From DATAOG01 sp963782885 (lineage in GTDB: Bacteria; Pseudomonadota; Alphaproteobacteria; Geminicoccales; Geminicoccaceae): a stretch of 64,000 bases of DNA. Location of the stretch: assembly GCA_963782885.1 (NCBI GenBank), contig CAWALL010000040.1, forward strand, positions 620,001 to 684,000, given 5' to 3'. Within the stretch, counting starts at the first letter, position 1. The number at the start of each line of letters is the position of its first letter. Position numbers and translations under genes: made by a program. The notes below the pieces were generated by a model. The model ran no database searches. It was not told the DNA's origin and saw only the letters and a list, made by a program, of their open reading frames with translations. This document shows positions 43,393 through 53,217 of the stretch, one piece after another.

Positions 43393-45816
43393 CTACTCGG
43401 CCGCAGCCGTGGTCCTGGCGTTCTCAATCAGGTGCCAGATCTTGTCGGGCCGCAGCGGTAGCTCTGTGATCTCGATCCCGAACGGGCTCAGCGCATCACA
43501 GATGGCATTCGACAGTGCGCCGGGGATGGCGCTCGGCCGCCCCTCGCCGATGCCGCGGCTGCCGAGCGGCGTATGCGGACAAGGGGTCGGCGCGTGCGTC
43601 ACCTCGATGTCCGGAACGTCCGCCGCGGTCGCGAGCTTATAGTTCTCGAAATCCGCCGTCAGCTGCTGGCCGTTGTCCGCGTAGACGAACTGCTCGAAGC
43701 AGGCGTTCGAAATGCCCTGCACGATCGCGCCATGCATCTGGCCGGCGACGATCTGCGGGTTGATGATCCGACCGACGTCCTCGGACGTGGTCCAGCTCAG
43801 GATCTTCCACTGCCCGGTATTGACGTCGATCTCGATCTTGCAGCAGTCGGCATTGAAACAGATCATCGGCTTCGCCGCCTCGAAGAACGAGGTCTGCTCC
43901 AGGCCGCCGCTGACCCCCGCCGGCAGGTTGATCGGCGCCATGATGATCCGCTCGACCATCTCGCGGAAGGTCTTGCGGGCATTGGGCGTGCGCTTGTAGA
44001 CGATCTCGCCGGCCAGGAACTCGAAGTCGTCCGGATCGACGTCCCCGAGCTCGAGGTCGTGGGCCATGACTTTGGCAATCTTACGTCTGAGCTCGACGCA
44101 CGCCTGATAGGCGGCGCTGACGAAGTAGGAGCCGGCGCGCGCGCCAATCGTGCCCGAGCCGAACGGCGTCGTGCCGGTGTCGCCGGTTTGGACCACGATA
44201 TCGTTCGGATGGATCCCGAAAGCGTAGGCCACGACCTGCGCGACCGTGGTCTCATGGCCCTGGCCGCCCGGCGCATCGCCCTCGAACACGAGCACCTTGC
44301 CGCGCGGGTCGAGGCGCACGGTCGCGGCGCCGTAACCGGGCTGGTTCTCCATCGGCACCAGCAGTTCCGAGGCGACGCCTGAGAGCTCGACGCCAACGGC
44401 GAAGCCGATGCCGAGGTAGCGCCCGCCCTGGCGGGCTTCGGCCTGCTCCTTGCGGAACCCGGAGAGGTCGACCTTGGCCAGCAGGTTGTCGAACACCTTC
44501 ACGAAATCGCCGCTGTCGAAGTATTCGCCGGTGATCGAGGTGTGGGGCAGCGACTTCACGAGATTCTTGCGCCGGACCTCGGCCGGCTCGAGGTTGCACG
44601 CCCTGGCAATCAGGTCGATCGACCGCTCCAGCGCGAAGCGGGTCGGAAACTCGCCGAAAGCGCGGGCCGGGCTGAGCGCCGATTTGTTGGTGCAGGCGAC
44701 CTTGATCTTAACGTCGCCGATCGGCCAGTCGTAGGCGTTCGGCAACTCGACCGCGCCCAGGAACGGCATCAGGAAGCCCCAGTAGACCCCCTCGCAGCCG
44801 TCACCGCAGTCGCCGATGCCGCGGTCGCGCAGCGCCAGCAGCCGCCCGTCCTTGGTCGCGGCGACCTCCAGGTCGTGGATCTGGTCGCGCTCCTGGCTGA
44901 CCGCCATCAGGTGCTCCTGGCGCAATTCGATCCAGCGTACGGGGCGCCCGAGCTCGCGCGCCAGGTAGGCGACGATGATCGGCTCCCGATAGAAGGGCGC
45001 CTTGACCCCGAAGCCGCCGCCCTGGTCGCGGGGCGCGATCACGCGGACCTTTTCCGCCGGGATGTCGAGGATGTCCGACAGCGCCAGGCGGTCGATGTGG
45101 GGTCGCTGGGTGGTGACGTAGGCGACCAGACCATCGGCATCGTCCCAGACGCAGAGCGCGCCCCGGGTCTCCATCGGCGTGACCCCGCAGCGATGGCAGC
45201 GGAAGCGCTTGCGGACCACGACGTCGGCGGCATCGAACACCTCCCGAACCTTGGCGTCGTTGCGGGCCTGATCCTCGGGCGCGGCTCCGCCGGTGAAGGT
45301 CATCTCGAAGATCAGGTTGCTGTCCCAGCCCTCGTGAACGATCGCCGAACCCGGCTGCAACGCCGCCTCGGGATCGCCGACGTAGGGCAGCTCCTCGTAG
45401 TCGACCTCGATCGCCGCGGCTGCATCTTCCGCGACGTACTTGTCGCGCGCGACGACCGCCGCCAACGGATCGCCGTGGAAACGGACCTTGCCGACCGCGA
45501 GCGGCCAGTGGGTCGGATATTTGGCCGGCATGTTGGGGACCACGACCGGCTGCGGCAGCGACGCAATTCGCTCCTTGATGTCGTCGCCGGTGATCACCGT
45601 CACCACTCCTGGCATCGACTTGGCCCGGCTCGTGTCGATCCGCCTGATCCTGGCGTGGGCGACCTCGCTGCGCACGAACACGAGGTGCAGCATGCCGGGC
45701 GCCGAGAGGTCGGCGATGTAGCGGCCGCGACCGGTCGTCAGCCTCTGATCTTCCTTCCTGCTGAACTTCGCGCCGAACCAGCCATCGGCAGTGCTGGTGT
45801 CCATCGGGTCGTCCAT
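43393..45816 (-). CDS. Molybdenum hydroxylase large subunit (CoxL/xanthine dehydrogenase family)
   Basis: 807 residues. It carries the Mo-molybdopterin cytosine dinucleotide cofactor and hydroxylates an aldehyde or aromatic/heterocyclic substrate. Landmarks are the N-terminal FSRKEDQRLTTGRGRYIADL, the Mo-loop DQGGGFGVKAPFYREP and the C-terminal GSRGIGEGRPSA with the catalytic Glu of the family. The active-site loop reads ALSPARAFGEFPTRFALERS; it lacks the AYxCSFR motif of genuine form-I CO dehydrogenase, so CO oxidation is unlikely. The start ATG has AGGGAG upstream. Gene order on this strand is SMP-30, FAD subunit, FeS subunit, large subunit, cupin. Confidence 0.92.
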   Translation of the reverse strand: MDDPMDTSTADGWFGAKFSRKEDQRLTTGRGRYIADLSAPGMLHLVFVRSEVAHARIRRIDTSRAKSMPGVVTVITGDDIKERIASLPQPVVVPNMPAKYPTHWPLAVGKVRFHGDPLAAVVARDKYVAEDAAAAIEVDYEELPYVGDPEAALQPGSAIVHEGWDSNLIFEMTFTGGAAPEDQARNDAKVREVFDAADVVVRKRFRCHRCGVTPMETRGALCVWDDADGLVAYVTTQRPHIDRLALSDILDIPAEKVRVIAPRDQGGGFGVKAPFYREPIIVAYLARELGRPVRWIELRQEHLMAVSQERDQIHDLEVAATKDGRLLALRDRGIGDCGDGCEGVYWGFLMPFLGAVELPNAYDWPIGDVKIKVACTNKSALSPARAFGEFPTRFALERSIDLIARACNLEPAEVRRKNLVKSLPHTSITGEYFDSGDFVKVFDNLLAKVDLSGFRKEQAEARQGGRYLGIGFAVGVELSGVASELLVPMENQPGYGAATVRLDPRGKVLVFEGDAPGGQGHETTVAQVVAYAFGIHPNDIVVQTGDTGTTPFGSGTIGARAGSYFVSAAYQACVELRRKIAKVMAHDLELGDVDPDDFEFLAGEIVYKRTPNARKTFREMVERIIMAPINLPAGVSGGLEQTSFFEAAKPMICFNADCCKIEIDVNTGQWKILSWTTSEDVGRIINPQIVAGQMHGAIVQGISNACFEQFVYADNGQQLTADFENYKLATAADVPDIEVTHAPTPCPHTPLGSRGIGEGRPSAIPGALSNAICDALSPFGIEITELPLRPDKIWHLIENARTTAAAE

Positions 45817-45849
45817 TCTCTGCTCCCTGGAAGGTCCTTGGCGCCGGGC

Positions 45850-46329
45850 TCAGCCGTCCGCCGTCCGCCTGGCTGCCGCGCGCACCGCGTCGATGATGTG
45901 CACGTAACCGGTGCACCGGCAGAGGTTGCCGATCAGCGCGTGACGGATCTCCTGATCGGTCGGGTTCGGGTGCTTCTCGATGAACTCCGCCATGTTCATC
46001 AGAATGCCCGGCGTGCAATAGCCACACTGTAGCGCGTGATGCTCGTTGAACGCCTTCTGGAGCGGACTCAACTCGCCGTTCTTGGCCAGTCCCTCGATCG
46101 TCGTGACGGCGTGCCCGTCGGCCTGGACCGCAAGCATCAGGCAGCTCTTCACGGCCTCGCCGTCGATCTGCACCGTGCAGGCGCCGCAGACGCCTTCGTA
46201 GGTGCACCCGATATGGGTGCCGGTCAGGCCGGCGCGCTCGCGGATGAAATCCGTGAGCAGCATGCGGATCGGCACGGTCTCCTCGAAGACCTCGCCGTTG
46301 ATCGTGATGCGGACGGGCTGGGAGCTCAC
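45850..46329 (-). CDS. Molybdenum hydroxylase small [2Fe-2S] subunit (CoxS type)
   Basis: 159 residues, an electron relay with two [2Fe-2S] clusters. The plant-ferredoxin-type cluster is bound by GTHIGCTYEGVCGACTV and EAVKSCLML; the second by ALQCGYCTPGILM and GNLCRCTGYVHI. All eight Cys ligands are visible. It starts 19 bp downstream of the FAD subunit gene and ends 33 bp before the large-subunit start, as in typical coxMSL-like sets. Confidence 0.93.
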   Translation of the reverse strand: MSSQPVRITINGEVFEETVPIRMLLTDFIRERAGLTGTHIGCTYEGVCGACTVQIDGEAVKSCLMLAVQADGHAVTTIEGLAKNGELSPLQKAFNEHHALQCGYCTPGILMNMAEFIEKHPNPTDQEIRHALIGNLCRCTGYVHIIDAVRAAARRTADG

Positions 46330-46348
46330 GACAGGGGACTCCTCAAAG

Positions 46349-47236
46349 TCAGCGCGTTGTCTCGCCGGAGGCGCGGCGCAAGGCCTTGAATGCCATCTCG
46401 GCGCCGAGCGTCCGGATCAGCTGCGCCCGGTAGGCCGGGTCGGCCCAGAGGTCGCCCTGGGTCTCGAGCTCCTGCGCCGCCGCCGCCATGGCCCGGGCAA
46501 CGGTCGCGTCGTCGCCGACCTTGCATCCAACCATCGCCGCCTCCGCCGCGGGCGAGCGCCTGGGCCCGCTTGCCAAGCCGCCGAAGCCGACCCGCGCCCG
46601 CGCGCAGCTTCCCCCGGCATCGAGCTCGACGTAGACGCAGGCGCCGATCACCGGCAGGCCGTCGCTGACGAGCGACCATTTGCGGTACGCGCTGCCGGCG
46701 TTGGCGGGCGGCGCGGGCAGCCGCAGCGAGACCAGAAGCTCGTCGTCCTTGCGCGCGGTCTGGAGCGGGGCGCCGATGAAATCGCGCGCCGGCACGCTGC
46801 GTTCCCCGCCTTTGCCCGAGACCAGGTTCATCGTGGCATCGAGCGTCAGCGCGACCGCCGGCATGCAGGCGGCGATGTAGTTCCAGCAGACGCTGCCGCC
46901 GATGGTGCCGCGGTTGCGCACCTGGCGATCGCCGACGTGGGCGGCAGCATCAATGAAGGCGGCGTAAGCCGGCGCGAGGCGCGTCTCGGCTGCCAGCTCG
47001 ACGTAGCGGGTCATCGCGCCGATCCGGACCCCGCCGTCGAACGCGACGCCCTTCAGCTCGGCGACTTCCTGAAGATCCACGAGCGCGTGCGGCTGCACCA
47101 GCCGCGCTTTGAGCGCCTGCATCAGGCTCTGGCCGCCGGCGATGAAGACCGCATCCTCGCCGCCGTCGGCGATCGCTGTCACAGCCTCACGGACAGAGGC
47201 CGGTCGATGATAGGCGTGTATCACTCCCGGATACAT
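46349..47236 (-). CDS. Molybdenum hydroxylase medium FAD subunit (CoxM type)
   Basis: 295 residues of the FAD-binding CoxM/XdhB family; it passes electrons to the respiratory chain or another acceptor. FAD motifs are FIAGGQSLMQALKARLVQP and NRGTIGGSVCWN. The C-terminal segment AEAAMVGCKVGDDATVARAM is typical. It is the first of the three hydroxylase genes on the minus strand, about 120 bp downstream of the SMP-30 gene. No maturation gene (coxD/coxE/xdhC type) is visible in the window, so maturation must depend on genes elsewhere. Confidence 0.92.
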   Translation of the reverse strand: MYPGVIHAYHRPASVREAVTAIADGGEDAVFIAGGQSLMQALKARLVQPHALVDLQEVAELKGVAFDGGVRIGAMTRYVELAAETRLAPAYAAFIDAAAHVGDRQVRNRGTIGGSVCWNYIAACMPAVALTLDATMNLVSGKGGERSVPARDFIGAPLQTARKDDELLVSLRLPAPPANAGSAYRKWSLVSDGLPVIGACVYVELDAGGSCARARVGFGGLASGPRRSPAAEAAMVGCKVGDDATVARAMAAAAQELETQGDLWADPAYRAQLIRTLGAEMAFKALRRASGETTR

Positions 47237-47353
47237 GATCGCTCCCGATGCCTCCCTGGCTCAAGCGGATCGCCGGCGCATCCGCTGCAACGTCTCATCG
47301 CCGCTCGGGCGTCGGCCGCCTGGCCCTCGGGGCACGGCGGAACGCAAGCGGCG

Positions 47354-48267
47354 TCAACCGGCAAACCGCGGCTCCGGCAGGCCGCGAATCCCGAGCCCGG
47401 AAACCCTGAACAGGTGACCGGCGCCGAACTGCGGTCTGACCTCCCGCGCGAACAGGTCGTGGACCGCCGGGTGCTTCACCCGCGCCATCGAGGTCACGTA
47501 GATCTCGTCCAGCCGGTCGCCGCCGAAGGTGAGGCTGGTAACGTTGCGGACCGGCATCCCAATGCGCAGATCAAGCGACCCTTCGGGGCCGTAGCGGACC
47601 AGGTCACCACCGATGACCTGGGCATTCCACATGTAGCCCTCCTCGTCGACCGTGGAGCCGTCGGCAACGCCCGGATCGTCGTGCGTGGTGGCGAACACCC
47701 GGCGATGGCTGAGCGCGCCGGTCGCGATGTCGTAGTCGTAAGCCCAGAACTCCTGCTGGAACGTGTCGGCGAGGTAGAAGGTCGTATCGTCCGGGCTCCA
47801 GCACGGGCCGTTGGTGCAGATGATGCCGTCCTCGACCTTGGTCCCTGTAAGTCAGGGTCGAGGCGATAGAGGCCGCAGATCTTGAGCTCTTCCTGGTCGT
47901 CCATGCCGCCCGCGAAAAAGCGCCCGCGGCGGTCGCACTTGCCATCGTTCAGGCGGGTGCGGGGCTGATCGGCCTCGACCAGCGCGATGCGCTCCAGCCG
48001 GCGCTCGTCGAACTCGAAAAAATAGAAACCGTCGTCCAGAGCCAGCACGGCACCGCCGTCGCGACGCAGCGACATGGCGCCGACGTCCTGCCCGAGCGAC
48101 CAGGTCTCGGTGCGGCCGGTGCGGGGATCAAGGCGCCAGATGCTGGGGTTGCCGACCCGCCGTCCGGTGCCGTCCACCCAGTAGAGGCGGCCCTCGTCGA
48201 CGTCCCAGATCGGCCCCTCACCCAGATGATTGCCGCATTCGAGCACGCACTCGATCCGGTACGGCAC
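47354..48267 (-). pseudogene. SMP-30/gluconolactonase family protein, one frameshift
   Basis: A calcium-dependent lactonase-type six-bladed propeller of about 304 residues, the normal length. It starts with GTG at 48267 (MPYRIECVLECGNHLGEGP) and has the metal-site Glu in LGEGPIWD. Coding shifts frame near 47850 by one missing base (DPDL then TGTKVEDGIICTNGPCW), continuing through LADTF and MFATTHDDPGVADGSTVDEE to the end GLPEPRFAG. Both parts fit the family well with nothing else lost, so a sequencing indel is a real alternative to a mutation. It heads the Mo-hydroxylase run and would hydrolyse a lactone in the same pathway. Confidence 0.82.
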
Positions 48268-48499
48268 GTCGACGCACTCCCATGCTTCCGGCCGCCAGCG
48301 TTTTTGAGATTAGGGCTTGGCCGCGACAGCAACCTAGAGTCCGATCTGGCACCCAATCAACAAGAATCCCAAGGAAGGGCCGCGAAGCCGCCATCGGAGC
48401 CCCGGCAACTGACCGGCCTGACCAGAGCGCGCCGCCTGCAGCGCCACGAAGGCCGCGGTCGCGACCGGGCGGTAGTGGTCGCGGGGTGTGGTGATCCGG

Positions 48500-48872
48500 G
48501 CCCCTGGCATCGGAGATCACGTTTGAGGGGCGGCGGGCCGAACAGGTGCTGGCGGGTCGCGAGATGATCCTGGCGGCGGGTGCCATCGGCTCGCCCCATC
48601 TGGCGCAGCTCTCGGGCGTTGGATCGGCTGACCTGCTGCAGGATCCCGATCCCTATGCAGGATGCCCTCGCGGGCGTGCGCCTGAGCCTGCAGGATCATT
48701 ATGCCGTCCGGGTCGCCCACCGGGTCCGGAACACGACCAGGCTCAACGAGCGCGCCCGCAGCGCCCGGCTGCTCTTCGAGATGGCGAAATGGCTTGCGAC
48801 CGGGCGCGAGGTGAAGGGGGAGAGCCTTTTGAGGCTCGTGGGGGGCCGCTGGGTGCTGTCGTCGACCCGCTA
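48500..48872 (+). pseudogene. GMC oxidoreductase fragment
   Basis: An internal piece of a choline dehydrogenase-like flavoprotein: AGREMILAAGAIGSPHLAQL, SGVGSADLLQD, then after a frameshift near 48655 VRLSLQDHYAVRVAHRVRNT and TRLNERARSARLLFEMAKWL. These correspond to the middle of the family. The N-terminal FAD-binding fold and the catalytic His region are absent. The fragment ends where the convergent cytochrome gene begins. Confidence 0.75.
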
Positions 48873-51257
48873 GCGCGCGGGGCTCGAAGCCGGAGGAAGT
48901 TGAGATCCCGATCCGCTCGCCAGCGCGGCGATCTGGTCACGTAGCGCGCGCGCGTCGGGCTCGACCGCGACCAGGCGGTCGGCCCAGGCGAGCGCCGCCC
49001 GGACGTGGCCGGCGTCCCGGTTGATCGTGATCAGCGCGACCAGCGTGTCGCGATCGGCCGGGTGGCGCGCCTGACTGGCCTCGAGGACCTTAAGCGCCTC
49101 GTCGGTCCGGCCGTTCGAGTTGAGCGCGACGCCGTGAACGTAGGCGTACCTCGGGTTGGCCGGGTCGAGCTCGGCGGCGCGGGCGACCTCCGCCAGCGCT
49201 TCGGGGCCATGGCCTTGGCGCACCAGGTTGAGGCCGAGCGCCAGATGCAGCTCGGCGTCCGCGGGCATGCGCGCCAGCGCGGCGCGCAGAATTCGCTCGC
49301 CCTCGGGATCGCGCCGCTCCTGGCCGTAGAGTTGGGCAAGGGCGACGTCAGCGGGGGCGAAGCTCGGGTCGAGCGAGCGGGCGGCCAGATACTCGGCCTC
49401 GGCGGCACTCGATTGCCCCTGCTGCGCAAAGAGGTTGCCGAGGTTGACCCGGCTCTCCGGCCGGTCGGCGTTCAGCCGCTGGGACGCCACATAGTCGTCG
49501 ATCGCCCCCGCCAGCCGTTGCCGATCGGCCGGCGCCAGCTGGTCCTGCGGCATCGTCGCGAGCAGCGAGGCCGCTTCGAGCCGCACCCCGCGCACGGGAT
49601 CGTCGAGCAGGCCGTGCGCCAAGGGCCAGCTCTGCTCGACCGGCAGCGAGCGCAAGGTGCGGAGCGCGCCGAGCCGGACCAGCGGGTCGGTGTCGGTCAG
49701 AGCCTGCCGCGCGGCCTCGATCGCCTTGCGGCTCGGCCATCGGGCCAGGTCCTCGAGCGCGGTCGCCCGCGCAATCGAAGGCACCCCCGGTGCGGTCGCG
49801 ACCTGGAGCAGCAGCGGCGCCGCCGGCGCGGTCTCGTCGCGGGCCGCGGCCAAGGCCTCGGTCCAGGTCTGGAAGCCCTTGCGCTCCGGCCCATACCAGC
49901 GCTCGACGGCATCCGCGGCCCAGGCGGCATCCTTGTCGGCGTGGCAGTCGTTGCAGGCGTTGGAGACGCCGAAGCGCGGCGACAGGTCTGGCCGCGGGAT
50001 CCGGAAGCCGTGATCGTGGCGCCGATCGACCACCATGTAGGTTCGCTCCGGCATGTGGCAGGCCGGGCAGCCCGCCGCCAGCGAGCCCTCCGCATGGTGG
50101 TGATGCGTGACCGCGCCATACTTCGCCTGCTCGTGACACTGGTAGCAGACGCCGTTGCCCTCGGCCCGCAGCGCCAGCGAATGCGGCTCGTGGCAGTCGC
50201 TGCAGCTGACGCCACGGCTGAACATCTTGCTCTGGCGGAACGAGGCGTAGTTGTAGACCTCGTCCACCATCTTGCCGTCGGCCTCGAACAGCCCCGGCTC
50301 CAAGAGGCTCGGCACGTGGGTCTCGAGCAGCTGCTGTCCGGGGCGCCAGCCCTCGGCGATCTTGGCGCTGCGGGCATGGCAGACGCCGCAGGTCTCGAGC
50401 TCCGTAGCGCTGGTCCGCGGCGCGCTGCGCGCGGCGTTGCCGGTCGCGGAGTCGATCGTCCAGTGGATGCCCTGGCGCTCGTCGAAGTGGGCCGTGAGGC
50501 CGTCGTCGCCGCCCTTGCCCCAGGGCAGCCAGCTCTGCTGCCGCTTCGCCCAGGCGACGTGCGCCGAGCCGGGGCCGTGGCAGGTCTCGCAGCCGACGTC
50601 GATCTCGGCCCAGGTGGTCGCGTAGCGATTGGTCGCGGCGTCGTAGTTCTTGTGCAGCTCGGTCGTGTGGCACTCGGCGCACATGAAGTTCCAGGTCTGA
50701 TCGATGCCGGTCCAATGCAGCGGATCACCGGCGTGCGGATTCTGCTTCGGATAGAGGTGGAACCAGCGCTGGCCGCCCTGACCCTTGGGCCGCGCGTCCC
50801 AGGCGATGCCCAGCGCCTGCAGGCGGCCGTCGGGGAAGGCGATCAGATACTGCTGCAGTGGATAGACGCCGAAGGTGTAGCGGATCTCGAACTCGCCGGG
50901 CCTGCCGTCCGGCCCGTCGGTGGTGACGTAGAATTTGCCGTCGCGCTTGAAGAAGCGCGCGGTGACGTCGCCCTGGGTGAAGCTGGCACCATCGAAGTTG
51001 CCGAGCACGGTCGCGGCGGTGGCCTCCTGCATGGCGAGCGCATGCTGTGACCCATGCCAGGCCGCCATCTCGGTCGAGTGGCAGCCGCCGCAGGCGGAGC
51101 TGCCGACGAAAGTCGGCGCATCGGCAGCCTGCCCGCGGGCGGCGGCGCCGACCATCGCCACCGCGCCCGCCAGAGCGGCTGCCGGCGCCAGGCGTCGCAG
51201 AGCGGTGCCGGCCCGCCGTAAGCTCAGAAGGCTCGGCCTGAAAGGCGTGAACGTCAC
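48870..51257 (-). CDS. Multihaem c-type cytochrome with HEAT and TPR region
   Basis: 795 residues from a GTG at 51257 that overlaps the upstream stop (GTGA). The signal segment is APAAALAGAVAMVGAAARGQA. Eight CxxCH haem-binding motifs follow: CGGCH, CAECH, CETCH, CGVCH, CSDCH, CYQCH, CPACH and CNDCH. The middle has helical HEAT-like repeats (about 480-570), and the C-terminal third has TPR-type repeats (VNLGNLFAQQGQSSAAEAEY; LHLALGLNLVRQGHGPEALA; YAYVHGVALNSNGRTDEALK). It should be periplasmic and transfer electrons, with the TPR part binding a partner. Related proteins occur in multihaem cytochrome c families of unknown reaction. Translational coupling to the HAD gene suggests a shared role. 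Confidence 0.88.
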   Translation of the reverse strand: MTFTPFRPSLLSLRRAGTALRRLAPAAALAGAVAMVGAAARGQAADAPTFVGSSACGGCHSTEMAAWHGSQHALAMQEATAATVLGNFDGASFTQGDVTARFFKRDGKFYVTTDGPDGRPGEFEIRYTFGVYPLQQYLIAFPDGRLQALGIAWDARPKGQGGQRWFHLYPKQNPHAGDPLHWTGIDQTWNFMCAECHTTELHKNYDAATNRYATTWAEIDVGCETCHGPGSAHVAWAKRQQSWLPWGKGGDDGLTAHFDERQGIHWTIDSATGNAARSAPRTSATELETCGVCHARSAKIAEGWRPGQQLLETHVPSLLEPGLFEADGKMVDEVYNYASFRQSKMFSRGVSCSDCHEPHSLALRAEGNGVCYQCHEQAKYGAVTHHHHAEGSLAAGCPACHMPERTYMVVDRRHDHGFRIPRPDLSPRFGVSNACNDCHADKDAAWAADAVERWYGPERKGFQTWTEALAAARDETAPAAPLLLQVATAPGVPSIARATALEDLARWPSRKAIEAARQALTDTDPLVRLGALRTLRSLPVEQSWPLAHGLLDDPVRGVRLEAASLLATMPQDQLAPADRQRLAGAIDDYVASQRLNADRPESRVNLGNLFAQQGQSSAAEAEYLAARSLDPSFAPADVALAQLYGQERRDPEGERILRAALARMPADAELHLALGLNLVRQGHGPEALAEVARAAELDPANPRYAYVHGVALNSNGRTDEALKVLEASQARHPADRDTLVALITINRDAGHVRAALAWADRLVAVEPDARALRDQIAALASGSGSQLPPASSPAR

Positions 51258-52273
51258 GGTTTTGCCGGGAAGATCGTCTTCCAGTCGTTCTTCATGCTGA
51301 TGACCGCCCAGCCTTTGTTCTTGGCCTCGTCCGCCAGCGCCTGCGAGAACGTGCCGACCTTGGTGTCCGGCAGGCCGTTCGCCGGGCCGTAAGCGTACTC
51401 GCGCTCGGCATCGTCGTGAAGCACCAGCATCATCAGGCGCGCACCCTCGCCGGCCCCGGTCCACTCCAGCATCTCGCGATCGCCATCAGAGTTGCCGAAC
51501 GCGGCATAGGGCCGCTTGCCGATGAACAGGTTGATGCCGATCGGCTTGCCGGTCTTGTCGTCGATGAAGAACACGTTGGGCTCGCGCATCAGGACCGGCT
51601 TCTCGCCCTGATATTCGTATCTGGTGACGATGCTGGAGCCCACCACCTGCTCGACCGGGACGTCGTAGACCTTGTCGCTGTAGGCGCGCACGAACTCCTG
51701 GCCGCCGCCGGTGACGATGTAGGTCCGAAAGCCGTTGGCGCGCAGGTACTCCATCACTTCGAGCATGGGCTGGTAGACGAGCTCGGTGTAGGGCTGCTTG
51801 AACTTCGCGTGCTCCGCCTTGGCGAGCCATGCCCGGACGATGCCCGGGAACTGTTCGGTGGTCATGCCGGCATGCGTGGCGCCGATGATCTGGACCCAGT
51901 CGCCCTCGCTGAACTTCGCGATCGAGGTGCGATCGCCCGCGAGCACCGATTTGAACGGCTCCTTGGACTTCCACTCGGGGTGCTTGGGCGCGAGCGCCTC
52001 GATCCGGTCGAGCGCGAACATCGCCTGGGCATAGAGCGGATGCTCGACCCAGAGCGTGCCGTCCTGATCGAAGGTTGCGATTCGATCCGCCGGTAGCACG
52101 AAGTCGGCGCTGCCCGCCGTGGTCACGGCCGCAACGAACGCGGTGATCGCCGTCTTCGCGGCACCGTCGTTCCAGGACGGCAGGGCATCATCGGCGGCCC
52201 GGACGTGCCAGGACGTGACGCATAGCGCCAGGATGGCGACGTAGGCGATGCGGCTGACGCGTTGCACGATCAT
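51254..52273 (-). CDS. Secreted HAD-superfamily phosphatase
   Basis: 339 residues. A signal peptide (VSRIAYVAILALCVTSWHVRA) directs it to the periplasm. HAD motif I is IATFDQDGTLWVEH, with the nucleophilic Asp and the general acid two residues later. Motif II is the Thr in TYIVTGGGQEFV. Motif III/IV residues appear in NVFFIDDKTGKPIG and AFGNSDGDREMLEW. The substrate is probably a small phosphate ester. The stop is fused to the GTG of the cytochrome gene. It lies in a minus-strand group with an arylsulfatase, which suggests scavenging of sulfate and phosphate esters. Confidence 0.88.
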   Translation of the reverse strand: MIVQRVSRIAYVAILALCVTSWHVRAADDALPSWNDGAAKTAITAFVAAVTTAGSADFVLPADRIATFDQDGTLWVEHPLYAQAMFALDRIEALAPKHPEWKSKEPFKSVLAGDRTSIAKFSEGDWVQIIGATHAGMTTEQFPGIVRAWLAKAEHAKFKQPYTELVYQPMLEVMEYLRANGFRTYIVTGGGQEFVRAYSDKVYDVPVEQVVGSSIVTRYEYQGEKPVLMREPNVFFIDDKTGKPIGINLFIGKRPYAAFGNSDGDREMLEWTGAGEGARLMMLVLHDDAEREYAYGPANGLPDTKVGTFSQALADEAKNKGWAVISMKNDWKTIFPAKP

Positions 52274-52341
52274 GGCAAATCTCCTCTAATGTTTGAGAAG
52301 AGGCGGCGCGCGTTACCGGATCGCCGCTTCCTGACACTGCC

Positions 52342-53100
52342 TCAGGGCTTCAACTGCCAACCCTTGAGCTTCTCCCGCGCGGTTCCGAAATTGCCGAGGT
52401 GGTAGACGGACAGCCCGCTTACCGAGAACGTGAAATCCTCAAACTCCTCATTGAGCATCTCCTTAGGTAGTCTTCGTGGGCGAGGCCGATCGTCACGTGT
52501 GGGTTGAACTTCTTGCCCACCGCGTTTGGCACGAACGCCGCGACGTAGTCGATCGTTGGCTGATTGATGTCGGGGTCTTCCGGCGTGGTGGACGAACGCG
52601 GCTGCGGTCCCGGTCCCGATGACGAACGGCGCCACAGCTTCGATCACCTTCTGCTGGAACGTGAGGAGATCGTCGGTCGGTTCGATCACGATCCCAGCAA
52701 GGCCGAGTCCCTGCCAGGGAATATAGTAGTACTTGTACGCCTTCAGCTGCCATGAGGACGGCCTCTCCTCGGCCAGGATCTTCTTGAGGGCGGCATAGAT
52801 CTTGTCGAGATCCTCCGTCGTGACGTACCGTTGCAAAATCGTGATGTGTGGTTGATGGGTCTCGTCGAGAGAGTAACCCTGGGGATAATTCTCGCGCAGG
52901 CGCTCATTCGCGTCCTTCGCGTGCATGAGCATGGTCGCATCCGGCTCGAGCAGGACGTCGATGGCCGTGACCGAGTCATCGGCGAACGATGGGACGACGG
53001 TCACCGCGACCATCGCCGCGGCGCCGGCAAAGGCCAAAGCCAGGGGTCTCAGCGTGGCTGCGAAGCCGAGGCGGACCGCTGCCGGAATTCTCCCTGTCAT
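52342..53100 (-). pseudogene. Secreted 2H-phosphoesterase-like protein, two frameshifts
   Basis: The ATG at 53100 has AAGGAGG five bases upstream. A signal peptide (LALAFAGAAAMVAVTVVPSFA) is followed by a 2H/2'-5' RNA ligase-type fold. The first H-x-T-like motif is ETHQPHITILQRYV. The second, KKFNPHVTIGLAHEDY, lies in another frame because coding shifts near 52590 and back near 52465. In between, the displaced frame reads TTPEDPDINQPTIDYVAAFV without stops. The end EEFEDFTFSVSGLSVYHLGN then LGNFGTAREKLKGW is in the original frame. The paired, opposite shifts may be sequence errors; otherwise the enzyme is dead. A periplasmic 2H enzyme is unusual. Confidence 0.68.
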
Positions 53101-53217
53101 AGGTACCTCCTTCATCCGCGATCACATTCCGTCGGTCGTCGGCTCCTTGGGCACCTGCGGTGCCGGGAATGGCGTGCCATCAACGCCCTCGGCGCCGCAG
53201 GCGCCATTAGAGATGGA

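Noticed and set aside
43393..47236. True aerobic CO dehydrogenase
   Set aside because: The large subunit lacks the AYxCSFR active-site loop; a general Mo-hydroxylase is the safer call.
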